The position numbers and the translations under genes are program-made. This document shows positions 1 through 8,469 of a stretch of DNA of 64,000 bases, in pieces. Positions within the stretch are counted from its first letter, which is position 1, and each line of letters begins with the position of its first letter. Location: assembly GCF_004341845.1 (NCBI RefSeq), contig NZ_SLVB01000011.1:62001-126000 (forward strand). The letters are read 5' to 3'. The DNA is from Novosphingobium sp. PhB165. Lineage in GTDB: Bacteria > Pseudomonadota > Alphaproteobacteria > Sphingomonadales > Sphingomonadaceae. Under the pieces are notes generated by a model. The model ran no database searches. It was not told where the DNA came from and worked only from the letters and a program-made list of their open reading frames with translations.

Positions 1-1637
1 AGGATCGTTTCCGAATCCGCCGTGGTGAAGTCCGTGTTGAACACCGCCGAACGGCCCTGAATGGTCGGTCCACGGAAACCGGTGGCGACGCGGGCGTAGA
101 CGCTGACGTCCGGGTTGACCTTGTAGTTCAGGCTGACGTCCCAGCTCGGCTTCTCGTCCGACAGGCGCACATTATAGCGGCCCTTGTAGGTCACCACGCC
201 GTCGACGGTGTCGGCGGTCTTGATGAGGCGCGTCTTCTTGGTGTCGTTGGTATAACGCGCGCCGGCGGTCAGCGTCAGGCCGTCCACCAGTTCGTAGCTA
301 CCCTGACCGAAGAAGGCCCAACTGGTGTTGACGTTGCGCAGGCGCACCCAGTTGTTGGGGTTGTTGGCCGGCGGCGTCAGGAAATAGGCGCGCTGGTAGA
401 AGTCGGTAATGTCACGCGAATCGAACCACATCGCACCGACCTGCCACTTGAAGCGGGTGGTGCCATTGCTGGCGAGGCGGAGTTCCTCGCTGAGCTGGTC
501 GAGATCGCGCACATTGCCCTGCGACTGGCCGAAGCCATTGGCCACGCCGTTCACCGGGAAGTTCGCGCCCGCGCCGCCATCGGTATCGCCGCGGCTGTAG
601 CCCGAGGTCGATTCCCATGCCGTGATCGAGGTCAGCGTGACCGGCCCGAAATCGAGCGCGATGCGGTTGGAGGCACCGTAAGTGTCATAGGCCTGCGGGT
701 TGTTGTGCGCCTCGTCCAGCGCCACTTCATCGCGCGGCGTGTCGGACACGTCGTTCGAGCCCTTGGTGAAGGCGCCGCGATGGAAGATCGTGGACGTGCC
801 CTCGTACTTGCGGGCGTGGAAGCTGGTCAGCATCGAGAAATCGCTGCCGGTCGGCGCGAGCAGGAGCTGCACGCGCGCGTCACGCTCCTCGAAGCCGCCC
901 ATTGCGTCCTTCTTGGGCGAAACGGTGCCGTCGGCGCTGGGGCCGTCGTAAGTGTTGTCCACCCAGTCGTCGCGGCGCTGATAGAGCGCGGAAACGCGGA
1001 CCGCCAGCACGTCCTGAATGATCGGGCCGCCCACGCCGCCGTCGAACGAAACGGTGTTGTACGAACCGTAGCTGGCATTGGCACGGCCGGTCCAATGGTC
1101 GGTCGTGGGCTTGATCGTGTCGAACTTGATGATGCCGGCCGTGGTGTTGCGGCCGAACAGCGACCCCTGCGGGCCGCGCAGCACTTCCACCTGATCCATA
1201 TCGAAGACCGGGTTCGACTTGAGCACGACATGCTCCAGAACCACGTCGTCCTGAATGATCGACACCGGCTGCGAGGCGCCGAGGTAGAAGTCGATATTGC
1301 CAAGGCCGCGAATGTAGAAGCGCGGGAAGATGCGGCCCGTGGTGGTTTCGGCATAGAGGCCCGGCACGCGGCCCGACAGCGCAAGGATGTCATCGCCGGC
1401 AGCCTGGAACGTGCGGAGCTGATCGCCCGAAACGACGCCGACCGAAACCGGCACGTCCTGAAGATTCTCGCGGCGGCGTTCGGCGGTCACGACGATTTCG
1501 CCGAGGCCTTCTCCGGCATTGGTTTCAGCCGCTGCGTTGGCGCCGGCGTCTTGCGCCAAGGCGGCATCGCTCAGCCCAAAGGCGCCAAGGCCACAACCAA
1601 GAAGAAGCGCGGTTCGGATGGTGAAAATGTGTCGCAC
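1..1637 (-). CDS. TonB-dependent receptor, C-terminus beyond left edge
   Basis: Outer-membrane TonB-dependent receptor of the kind sphingomonads use to import large or hydrophobic substrates. I read this frame directly. It opens with GTG at 1637, preceded by an AAAGGGG ribosome site; no ATG lies upstream in frame. Residues 1-28 are a signal peptide ending in ALA before Gln-Asp. The TonB-box/plug start EIVVTAERRRENLQDVPVSV follows near residue 47, then plug-type sequence ending in a FYIRGLGN motif. The frame stays open to base 1, giving about 545 residues. The end of the barrel and the C-terminal Phe lie outside the window. It points the same way as the second receptor and the SDR/P450 genes upstream. 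The family is sure; the substrate is unknown. Confidence 0.93.
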   Translation of the reverse strand, partial: MRHIFTIRTALLLGCGLGAFGLSDAALAQDAGANAAAETNAGEGLGEIVVTAERRRENLQDVPVSVGVVSGDQLRTFQAAGDDILALSGRVPGLYAETTTGRIFPRFYIRGLGNIDFYLGASQPVSIIQDDVVLEHVVLKSNPVFDMDQVEVLRGPQGSLFGRNTTAGIIKFDTIKPTTDHWTGRANASYGSYNTVSFDGGVGGPIIQDVLAVRVSALYQRRDDWVDNTYDGPSADGTVSPKKDAMGGFEERDARVQLLLAPTGSDFSMLTSFHARKYEGTSTIFHRGAFTKGSNDVSDTPRDEVALDEAHNNPQAYDTYGASNRIALDFGPVTLTSITAWESTSGYSRGDTDGGAGANFPVNGVANGFGQSQGNVRDLDQLSEELRLASNGTTRFKWQVGAMWFDSRDITDFYQRAYFLTPPANNPNNWVRLRNVNTSWAFFGQGSYELVDGLTLTAGARYTNDTKKTRLIKTADTVDGVVTYKGRYNVRLSDEKPSWDVSLNYKVNPDVSVYARVATGFRGPTIQGRSAVFNTDFTTADSETI

Positions 1638-1822
1638 GCGGATAGCCCCTTTGGGTAAAATCGAACGGCGCAGCTATAAAGGGAGGGTGACGCTGTCATT
1701 ACAAGAACTTGTTGCGCATGGCTCAACCGGCGATTCTGCGCACGATTTCCCAAAAGGCGATGCAATTGAGCAACGCTTTCCGCTGGTGATGCAGATTGAA
1801 TGGGATGGACGCATTTTGATGT

Positions 1823-1854
1823 GCGCAATTGCGGCGCGGAGGCCGCAATTGCGC
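1823..1854 (-). terminator. Perfect 13-bp hairpin between two receptor genes
   Basis: A perfect 13-bp inverted repeat (1823-1835 with 1842-1854, arm GCGCAATTGCGGC) with a 6-base loop lies just past the stop of the receptor gene ending at 1863. It is well placed to terminate or stabilise that leftward transcript. No long T-tract follows, so it may be weak or act by stabilising RNA. Confidence 0.6.
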
Positions 1855-1862
1855 GCAGATCT

Positions 1863-4223
1863 TCAGAACTTGTAGCTGATCTCCAGCCCATAAGTGCGCG
1901 GTTCGCCCACGGCGGCGGCATTGTGGCCCAGCGCGGCGGCGAGCGTCATGCCGCCGACGAAATAGGCCTTGTCGGTCAGGTTCTTGGCAAACAGTGCCGC
2001 CGAGAAATCCGATCCCATGATGCCGTTCCAGTCGAGCCGTGCGTTGACCAGCACATAGCCCGGCAGCTTGGTCCCCGGCGCAATCGAGTCCGCCGCGTTG
2101 GAGAAGTACTGCGCGGTCTGCCCATAGAGATCGCCGCGTAGCGAGACCTGACCCGCGTCCTCGGCCACCGGCATGAAGACTTGCGCATAGGCGGTGCCGG
2201 AGAACTTCGGCGTATCGCCCACCGGGCCGTAGGAATAGGGCGTTCCGAACAGTTCGATATGCCCGTCGGTGAACGTGGCATTGGTATAGGCTGCCGAACC
2301 GCCCAGTTCGAGCCACTCAGCGGGACGGATATTGCCCTGCGCCTCGAAGCCCCAGATCCGCTGGGACGGGACGTTTGCGGTCACGGCGATCGAGGCAAGG
2401 CCGCCGGGGCCGTCAGGATCCGGGAACTCCACACGCTGCACGTCCTGCACCCACTGGATGAACACGGCGCTGGCGAAGTTGGCGGGACGGCCCATGACCT
2501 GCCCTGCGAACTTCAGGCCGCCTTCGATATCCTGCGTGTGTTCCGAATTGAACAGGTTGCCGCCATCGGTCGCGGTGGCGTTAACCGGCGGGGCGGCGCC
2601 GTTGAAGCCGCCCGAACGGAACGATCCGCGCGTCTTGAGATAGGCGAACCAGTCGGATGTGACCTTGTATTCCAGGCCCACTTCCCACGAGGGATCGGAG
2701 AAGGTCTTGTGCTGGTCCGGCGCGCCGTATGTGTAAGTCGCGCCCGGAAGCTGCGCGATCGACACGCGCTCCCACGTGTAGCGCAGGCCGCCGGTCAGCT
2801 TGAGGTCGGTCACCACTTCGTACGAGACCTGCCCGTAGACCGCGTCCGTCTTGTTGCGGATGCGGAAGTTGTTGGTGACGTAGCTGGGTGGGATGATCGG
2901 CGAAACGTCGAAATAGGTCTGCGGCCAGAGCGTGTCGCTGCGCTGGCGCTGCATGTAATAGCCGACGATATAGTCGAGCCGGCTGTCCAGCGTATCGCCG
3001 ACAAGCTGGAGTTCGTCGGAGACCGAGCGGACCTTGAGCTGGTTGCCGAATTCACCCGCCGGGGCATTGGCGGTCAGGATCGTCACGAACGGTGCTCCGA
3101 GCTGCGGCTGTTCGGAGCGCGTTTTCGAATCCGACCAGCCGAAGATGTTGCGCAGCTTGGCGCTGTCGCTCAGTTCGAACTCGGTGGTGTTGGTGACGAA
3201 CCAGTCCTCGCCGTGATGGCTGGCGCCGCCCGGATGGCGCGTCTTGTAGGGCCCGATGCGGCGCTGTTCGTTCACATAGTCGATCAGGCCGGGCGCATAG
3301 GCGTCCGGGTGCGCGGCCAGATAGGCGTTCCACGCCCCCGGCCCGGCGATCGCGTCCAGCGAGGGTCCGAACAGACTTCCGGCGCCGCAAGTGAGCGCAA
3401 AACCGTTGTTGGTCTGGCCGCAGGAATAGACGCTGTAGGTGTACGAAGCGCCGGTATTGGTGCCGCGCGTGTTGGTATATTGCAGCATCGTGGTGTTGCT
3501 GATCGTATCGGTCGGCTTGATCGTCAGCGTTCCGCGGCCGCTCTCGCGGCGGATGTCGCCCAGTCGCTCGTCATTGAGCAGGTTGCGGATATAGCCGTTC
3601 TTGTGCAGCAGATCGAAAGCGCCGCGCAGCAGGATCTTGTCTTCCAGCAGCGGCACGTTCAGCATGCCCTCGCCTTCCCACGTATCCAGATTGCCGACGC
3701 GCCCGCGCAGCGAGGCCTCCAGCTTGTCCGTGGGCTTGGCGGTATTGTAGAGCACCGCGCCGCCAGTGGCATTGCGGCCGAACAGCGTGCCTTGCGGGCC
3801 CTTCAGCACCTGCACGTTCGCAAGATCGTAGAACGAGGAGGCACTGTTGATCGTCAGCGGCACTTCGTTGAGATAGGCGATCACGGCCGAGGGCGAGCCC
3901 GAGAACGTGTCAGCCGTCTGCCCACGGATCGAGTATGTCAGCGAGTTGTTGCCCTGAGTCTGGCGGATCGTCAGGCCCGGGGCGACGCGTTGCAGGTCGG
4001 AATCGGTCCTCACCCCGCGCTCGACCAGATCGCTGCCGCTGAGCGCAGTAATCGCTGCCGGTACGGTAGACAGGCTTTCGTCGCGCCGCCGCGCGGTCAC
4101 GACGATATCGCCTTCGTGGACCGCCACGCCGCCGGACGGCGCTTGCTGCGATTGTGCGTAAGCGCCGTCCGCTCCGGACAGCACCGTTCCAGCCGCCAGC
4201 GCGGCCTTCAGCCAGTTCCTCAT
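1863..4223 (-). CDS. TonB-dependent receptor
   Basis: Full-length outer-membrane receptor of 786 residues, the usual size for the family. The chosen ATG at 4223 has a strong GGAGGAG ribosome site and starts directly on a signal peptide (MRNWLKAALAAGTVLSGADG, cleavage after AYAQ). A longer frame reaches 4277 but adds no signal-like sequence. The plug opens with GDIVVTARRRDESLSTVPAA, carries VLKGPQGTLFGRNATGGAV, and the protein ends in YGLEISYKF with the terminal Phe typical of outer-membrane barrels. It is followed leftward by a hairpin and a second receptor, and preceded by an SDR and a P450. Import of the substrate oxidised by those enzymes is inferred. Confidence 0.95.
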   Translation of the reverse strand: MRNWLKAALAAGTVLSGADGAYAQSQQAPSGGVAVHEGDIVVTARRRDESLSTVPAAITALSGSDLVERGVRTDSDLQRVAPGLTIRQTQGNNSLTYSIRGQTADTFSGSPSAVIAYLNEVPLTINSASSFYDLANVQVLKGPQGTLFGRNATGGAVLYNTAKPTDKLEASLRGRVGNLDTWEGEGMLNVPLLEDKILLRGAFDLLHKNGYIRNLLNDERLGDIRRESGRGTLTIKPTDTISNTTMLQYTNTRGTNTGASYTYSVYSCGQTNNGFALTCGAGSLFGPSLDAIAGPGAWNAYLAAHPDAYAPGLIDYVNEQRRIGPYKTRHPGGASHHGEDWFVTNTTEFELSDSAKLRNIFGWSDSKTRSEQPQLGAPFVTILTANAPAGEFGNQLKVRSVSDELQLVGDTLDSRLDYIVGYYMQRQRSDTLWPQTYFDVSPIIPPSYVTNNFRIRNKTDAVYGQVSYEVVTDLKLTGGLRYTWERVSIAQLPGATYTYGAPDQHKTFSDPSWEVGLEYKVTSDWFAYLKTRGSFRSGGFNGAAPPVNATATDGGNLFNSEHTQDIEGGLKFAGQVMGRPANFASAVFIQWVQDVQRVEFPDPDGPGGLASIAVTANVPSQRIWGFEAQGNIRPAEWLELGGSAAYTNATFTDGHIELFGTPYSYGPVGDTPKFSGTAYAQVFMPVAEDAGQVSLRGDLYGQTAQYFSNAADSIAPGTKLPGYVLVNARLDWNGIMGSDFSAALFAKNLTDKAYFVGGMTLAAALGHNAAAVGEPRTYGLEISYKF

Positions 4224-4307
4224 GTTCCCTCTCCTCCCCGGGAACGGCATGGCGCCGCTCCAAGCTTGCCGCCACAAGTCGGCTGTCTTCGCCCCTTTGC
4301 GGGGTCT

Positions 4308-5162
4308 TCAGCCGTCGAGCCGCTCCATCGCCGCGAATGCCGCAGTGCGAGCGTCGAAAATCTGCTCCAGATGGTTGACCGGATCGCCCACCGTCACGCC
4401 GCCTTCCACCGGGATCACCGCGCCGGTCATGTGGCGCGAACGGTCGCTGGCAAGGAACAGCGCCACTTGCGCCACGTCATCCGGCTCGCCGCGCCGCTTG
4501 ATCAGCTGGTTGGAGAGGTAGACCGCGTTCACGCCCTCCTCGATCCGCGCGGCAAGGCCGCTCTCGGCCCCCTTCTCTCCGAACGAGGACAATTCGGTGC
4601 GCACGTGGCCCGGCACGATGCAGTTCACCCGAATGCCGTGCCGCGCCAGATCGATGGCGGAGGACTTGGAGAACTGGATCAGCGCCGCCTTGGACGCGCG
4701 ATAGGTCATCATCGCATGGCCCGCGAGCGTGCCGGCGATGGAGGCATTGTTGAGGATCACGCCGCCTCTGCCCTGCCTCGCCATGATCCGCGCCGCATTG
4801 CGCGTGCCCAGCATCGGCCCGAGCACGTTGACGCGCATCACCCGGTCGAAATCCTCCAGCGTATCGTCCAAGAAGCTCGGAAACGCGCAGCAGGACATGC
4901 CCGCATTGTTGAACAGCACGTCGATCCCGTCAAAGCGAGAGACGGCAGCCTCGATCATCGCCTCCACCGCTGCCGGATCGGATACGTCGGTGCGCTGGTA
5001 GACCGCCGAAGCGCCGAGCCTTTCTGCCAGCGTCTCCCCCGCTTCGTCCGCGATATCGGCGATCAGGACTTTCGCCCCCTCCGCCGCGAACAGTTCCACG
5101 GTGGCGCGGCCGATGCCGCTGGCGCCGCCGGTGACGACCGCTACTTTGCCCGCAAGTTCCAT
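4308..5162 (-). CDS. SDR family NAD(P)-dependent oxidoreductase
   Basis: Classical short-chain dehydrogenase/reductase of 284 residues, interconverting an alcohol and a ketone with NAD(P). Visible motifs are the N-terminal nucleotide loop TGGASGIG, the NNAG structural motif, the catalytic Ser in NNASIAG, and the YRASK active-site pair. The C-terminus is slightly longer than in the common 250-residue form. Its ATG overlaps the stop of the upstream P450 gene by one base (TGATG), so the two are probably translated together. It may oxidise the alcohol made by the P450; that pairing is inferred from position. The substrate is unknown. Confidence 0.93.
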   Translation of the reverse strand: MELAGKVAVVTGGASGIGRATVELFAAEGAKVLIADIADEAGETLAERLGASAVYQRTDVSDPAAVEAMIEAAVSRFDGIDVLFNNAGMSCCAFPSFLDDTLEDFDRVMRVNVLGPMLGTRNAARIMARQGRGGVILNNASIAGTLAGHAMMTYRASKAALIQFSKSSAIDLARHGIRVNCIVPGHVRTELSSFGEKGAESGLAARIEEGVNAVYLSNQLIKRRGEPDDVAQVALFLASDRSRHMTGAVIPVEGGVTVGDPVNHLEQIFDARTAAFAAMERLDG

Positions 5163-6487
5163 CAGCGCGCCTCGAAGGTGATCGGCAGCGACTCGATGGT
5201 GCGCGTGGCGACGGTGGGCGTGTAGCGGATCGCGCTTTCGGGAATGGCCAGCTTAAGGTTCTTCATCTGCCGGGCGATCTCCCGCGCGGCCACCTTCACT
5301 TCCATGCGCGCCAGCGCCAGCCCGATGCAGCGGTGCGGGCCGCCGCCGAAGGCCACGTGGCGGCCGAGATTGGGCCGGGTCAGATCGAACTTGCGCGGCT
5401 CCGGGAACACCGTCTCGTCATCGTTCCCCGATCCGTAGACCAGCAGCATATGCGCGTGGGCGGGGATCGTCGTGCCGTTCACGGTAACTTCCCGCGTGGT
5501 CATGCGGCTGAGCGCGCGCACCGGCGGTTCGGCCCGCAGATGCTCCTCCACGAAGCGATTGAGCTGGCGATCGTCGTCGGCCACGCTTTCCAGCAATTCG
5601 GCCATGCCGGGGCGCGTGGTGAGGACGTAGAACAGGTTACCGATGGCGGTCGCCGTGGTGTCGTTGCCCGCGATCAGCGTGGCGCGCACCAGCGAGACGG
5701 CCTCTGCGAAAGTCAGCTTCTCCTTGCCGCCATCCTCATTGGTGACTTCGGCGTGGACCAGATCGGACAGCATGTCTTCCGACGGGTTCGTCTCGCGCTG
5801 CTTCATCTTGGCGATCAGATACTGCTGAAGCTCGGCTATCTGCGCGGCGTTGGCCAGCATCGTCTCGCGGCTCTGCATCGCGCCGATCTGCGCGGTGACT
5901 GCGACCGACCAGCGCGAAATCTGCTCTTCCATGCCCTGATCGAGCCCGAGCTGCTCCACGATCACGCGAATGGTCAGCGGGATCGCGATGTCCTTCACGG
6001 CATCGCACTGGCCATCGCCGCGCGCCACCACATCGGCGATCACCCCGCGCACCACTTCGGTAATGCGCGGTTCCAGCTCCTTCACGCGGTGCGCGGTGAA
6101 GGCCTGCTCCATCAGCTTGCGGATACGTGTGTGATAAGGCGGATCGGACATGATCGCGTCCGGGAAATAGCCGCCGCCGTGCTCTTCGAGGTAGGCCTGA
6201 AACTCCTCCCGCATCCCGCGCGCCTGCTGTTCGGAATAGCCGTGCTTGACCGAGAAGGTCACCGGGTCCGACTGGATCTGCGCAATATCCTCGTGCCGCG
6301 TCACCAGCCAGGAACCGAGCCGCTCGTCATAGTGGATCGGATCGCCGTGACGCATGGCGCGGTAGAACTGGTTCGGCTGCGCCTGGATCGCGGTATCGGC
6401 CAGCGAACCGCTATCGAGCAGCGCCTGTTCCTCGGGGGGCAGTTCCCGCCGTTCGCTGATCCGGTCTTCGCTTGCCTGTGTTGCCAT
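5162..6487 (-). CDS. Cytochrome P450
   Basis: Soluble bacterial P450 of 441 residues that hydroxylates an organic substrate using electrons from a ferredoxin. The I-helix oxygen-activating motif AGNDTTA is present near residue 265, and the haem loop FGGGPHRCIG places the thiolate ligand at about Cys387. There is no membrane anchor and no fused reductase. A 2Fe-2S ferredoxin gene lies 119 bases upstream on the same strand and an SDR overlaps its 3' end, forming a ferredoxin-P450-SDR unit. No ferredoxin reductase is visible in the window. The substrate class cannot be assigned by eye; a steroid- or terpenoid-like compound is a guess. Confidence 0.95.
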   Translation of the reverse strand: MATQASEDRISERRELPPEEQALLDSGSLADTAIQAQPNQFYRAMRHGDPIHYDERLGSWLVTRHEDIAQIQSDPVTFSVKHGYSEQQARGMREEFQAYLEEHGGGYFPDAIMSDPPYHTRIRKLMEQAFTAHRVKELEPRITEVVRGVIADVVARGDGQCDAVKDIAIPLTIRVIVEQLGLDQGMEEQISRWSVAVTAQIGAMQSRETMLANAAQIAELQQYLIAKMKQRETNPSEDMLSDLVHAEVTNEDGGKEKLTFAEAVSLVRATLIAGNDTTATAIGNLFYVLTTRPGMAELLESVADDDRQLNRFVEEHLRAEPPVRALSRMTTREVTVNGTTIPAHAHMLLVYGSGNDDETVFPEPRKFDLTRPNLGRHVAFGGGPHRCIGLALARMEVKVAAREIARQMKNLKLAIPESAIRYTPTVATRTIESLPITFEAR

Positions 6488-6606
6488 TTAGCCTGTCCCG
6501 TAAAATGATGCTGCGGTCATAGCCGCCTCTTGTCATCTTCTATGGACCGGGCAGCGGCGACCAGCCATGCCCGCCCTCGAACCAAGGCTTGCCCCGAGGG
6601 GAAGGA

Positions 6607-6942
6607 TCAGTACCCCGAGGCAGGCGCCACGGTGACTTCCAACCCGTCCAGATCGTCGTTCATCTTGATCTGGCAGCCGAGGCGGCTGGTGTCCTTCATG
6701 ACGTCCGCCACCATGTCGAGCATGGCGAATTCCACATCGTCAGGCTCGCCCACTTCGTTCCACCATTCCTGCGCGACATAGACGTGGCAGGTGGCGCAAG
6801 CACAGCCGCCGCCGCAATCGCCCATGATCCCGGCAACACCGCGCGAACGCCCCAGTTCCATCAGGCTAACGCCCTCATCCACGTCGGAAAATTCGTGCTT
6901 CACGCCGTCGATGTCGGTCATGGTGACATGAAGGTTGCCCAT
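6607..6942 (-). CDS. 2Fe-2S ferredoxin, adrenodoxin type
   Basis: Small soluble electron carrier of 111 residues. The cluster ligands follow the adrenodoxin/putidaredoxin pattern: Cys43-x5-Cys49-x2-Cys52 and a distant Cys90. An extra Cys47 lies inside the first loop (CGGGCACATC). The C-terminus has a DxDGL-like region as in P450-serving ferredoxins. It heads the leftward ferredoxin-P450-SDR unit and most likely feeds the P450. The two Rieske oxygenases nearby also lack their own ferredoxin, so it could serve them too. Family assignment is secure; partner choice is inferred. Confidence 0.94.
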   Translation of the reverse strand: MGNLHVTMTDIDGVKHEFSDVDEGVSLMELGRSRGVAGIMGDCGGGCACATCHVYVAQEWWNEVGEPDDVEFAMLDMVADVMKDTSRLGCQIKMNDDLDGLEVTVAPASGY

Positions 6943-7171
6943 AAATCCGGCCCGGTCCTCTTCGTTTGATTTTCACACGTGATGCCGCAGCCGGGGGGCC
7001 GCGCAAAGCGCTCCCCGTGCCCTGCGACTTGCCCCAGCGGGAAAACCGCCCCCGCGACGTACCTACAGGGACCAAGCCCACTGCCCGGCCCGTCATTTGC
7101 CGCGCCCCTCGCCGCTCTTAACCTGTGTTCCAAGAGCCACGAGGACATCGGTGGCCGGAAGGAGAAAAACC
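6943..7171. promoter_or_regulatory. Divergent intergenic region between ferredoxin and amidohydrolase
   Basis: This 229-base gap separates the leftward ferredoxin-P450 unit from the rightward amidohydrolase-Rieske run, so it must hold promoters for both. I could not pick out convincing -35/-10 pairs or an operator. A GGAAGGAG ribosome site at 7157-7164 serves the rightward gene. Confidence 0.45.
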
Positions 7172-8458
7172 GTGGGACGGACACTGATCCAGAACGCCAC
7201 GATATTCGACGGGACAGGCAAAAGCACGATCAAGGGCGATCTGGTGGTCGAGGGCAACCTCATCACCTCGGTCGGCACCACGACCGTTGCGCAGCCGGAC
7301 GACATCACGATCGACGCCAGCGGCATGTTCCTGATGCCCGGCATGGTCGAAGGCCACGCGCACCTCTCGTTCGAGAATGTCTGCGCAACCGAGGACCTGA
7401 TCACCCCCTGCCCCGAAACGCAGGTCTTCACCGCCGCGCGCGGGGCCAAGGCATTGATCGAGGCGGGCTTCACCTCTGCCTACGGCGCGTCCGAAGCGAA
7501 GCTGAAACTGGCCGTCGCGGTGCGTGACGAGGTCAACGCCGGCCGTCTTCCCGGCCCGCGCATCCGTGCGGGGGGCCTCGAAATCTCCGTCACCGGCGCG
7601 ATGGGGGACGAGAGCAAGCTGCACAACCCGCGCATCGGCCCCTCCGCCATCGTCGACGGCGTGGAAGAGATGCGCAAAACCGTGCGCCTCCACTGCCGCG
7701 AGGGGATCGACAACGTGAAGCTCGATGTCTCGGGCGACCCGTTCTACCCCGGCACCCCCGGCAACACGACACCGATGACTTTCGAGGAAGTGCGCGTCGC
7801 CGCCGAAACGGCCCATGCCTATGGCCGCAAGATCAACGCCCACACCCGCTCCATCGAAGGCTCCAAACACTGCGTCCGCGCGGGCGTGGACGGCCTGTTC
7901 CACTGCGAATACGTGGACGAGGAACTGCTGGACATGATGGAGGAGGCGCGGGACCGCATCTTCATCGTCCCCACCGTCGGCCTCTTCGCGCAGATCATGG
8001 CGGGCGAGGCTTCGGCGCACGGCCTCTCGCCCGAAGTCGGCGGGTACATGAACATTCCGGACCTGCTGGAAAACTCGTTGAAGACGCATACCGAACTGCG
8101 CAAGCGCGGCATCCGCCACCTGATCGGCGGCGACTACGGCTTCGGCTGGAGCCCGCAGGGCACGCAGGGGCGCGACCTCAAATCCTTCGTCGATTTCTAC
8201 GGCTACACCCCGGCCGAAGCGCTGGTCTGCGCCACGCGCAACGGCGGCCTCGCCATGGGATATGGCGGCGAACTCGGCACACTGGCGCAGGGCAAGCTGG
8301 CCGACCTGATCCTGGTCGACGGCGATCCGCTTGCCGACATTTCCATCCTCGCCGGGCCGGAAAAGGTCGCCTTCGTGATGAAGGACGGCGTGGTCCAGAA
8401 AATCAGCCCTGCCCTCGCAACACATGCGAGCACGCCGACGCTCGAAGCGGCGGAATAA
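7172..8458 (+). CDS. Metal-dependent amidohydrolase
   Basis: Amidohydrolase-superfamily TIM-barrel enzyme of 428 residues that hydrolyses a C-N or related bond. I chose the GTG at 7172 because GGAAGGAG sits 7 bases upstream and the protein then starts directly with the expected beta strand (VGRTLIQNATIFDGTG). The open frame extends to 7097 without conserved sequence. The metal-binding HxH is His62-Ala-His64 (GHAHLSF), and the C-terminal LADLILVDGDPLADISIL is typical of the imidazolonepropionase/dihydroorotase-like branch. It is the first gene of the rightward run, 11 bases before a Rieske oxygenase. A ring-opening or amide-cleaving role is possible; the substrate is unknown. Confidence 0.92.
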   Translation: MGRTLIQNATIFDGTGKSTIKGDLVVEGNLITSVGTTTVAQPDDITIDASGMFLMPGMVEGHAHLSFENVCATEDLITPCPETQVFTAARGAKALIEAGFTSAYGASEAKLKLAVAVRDEVNAGRLPGPRIRAGGLEISVTGAMGDESKLHNPRIGPSAIVDGVEEMRKTVRLHCREGIDNVKLDVSGDPFYPGTPGNTTPMTFEEVRVAAETAHAYGRKINAHTRSIEGSKHCVRAGVDGLFHCEYVDEELLDMMEEARDRIFIVPTVGLFAQIMAGEASAHGLSPEVGGYMNIPDLLENSLKTHTELRKRGIRHLIGGDYGFGWSPQGTQGRDLKSFVDFYGYTPAEALVCATRNGGLAMGYGGELGTLAQGKLADLILVDGDPLADISILAGPEKVAFVMKDGVVQKISPALATHASTPTLEAAE

Positions 8459-8469
8459 GGAGCCTCAGA

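Noticed and set aside
2181..5225. 1014-residue open frame on the plus strand opposite the receptor and SDR genes
   Set aside because: It is antisense to genes with clear motifs, has no recognisable domain, and long antisense frames are common in GC-rich DNA.
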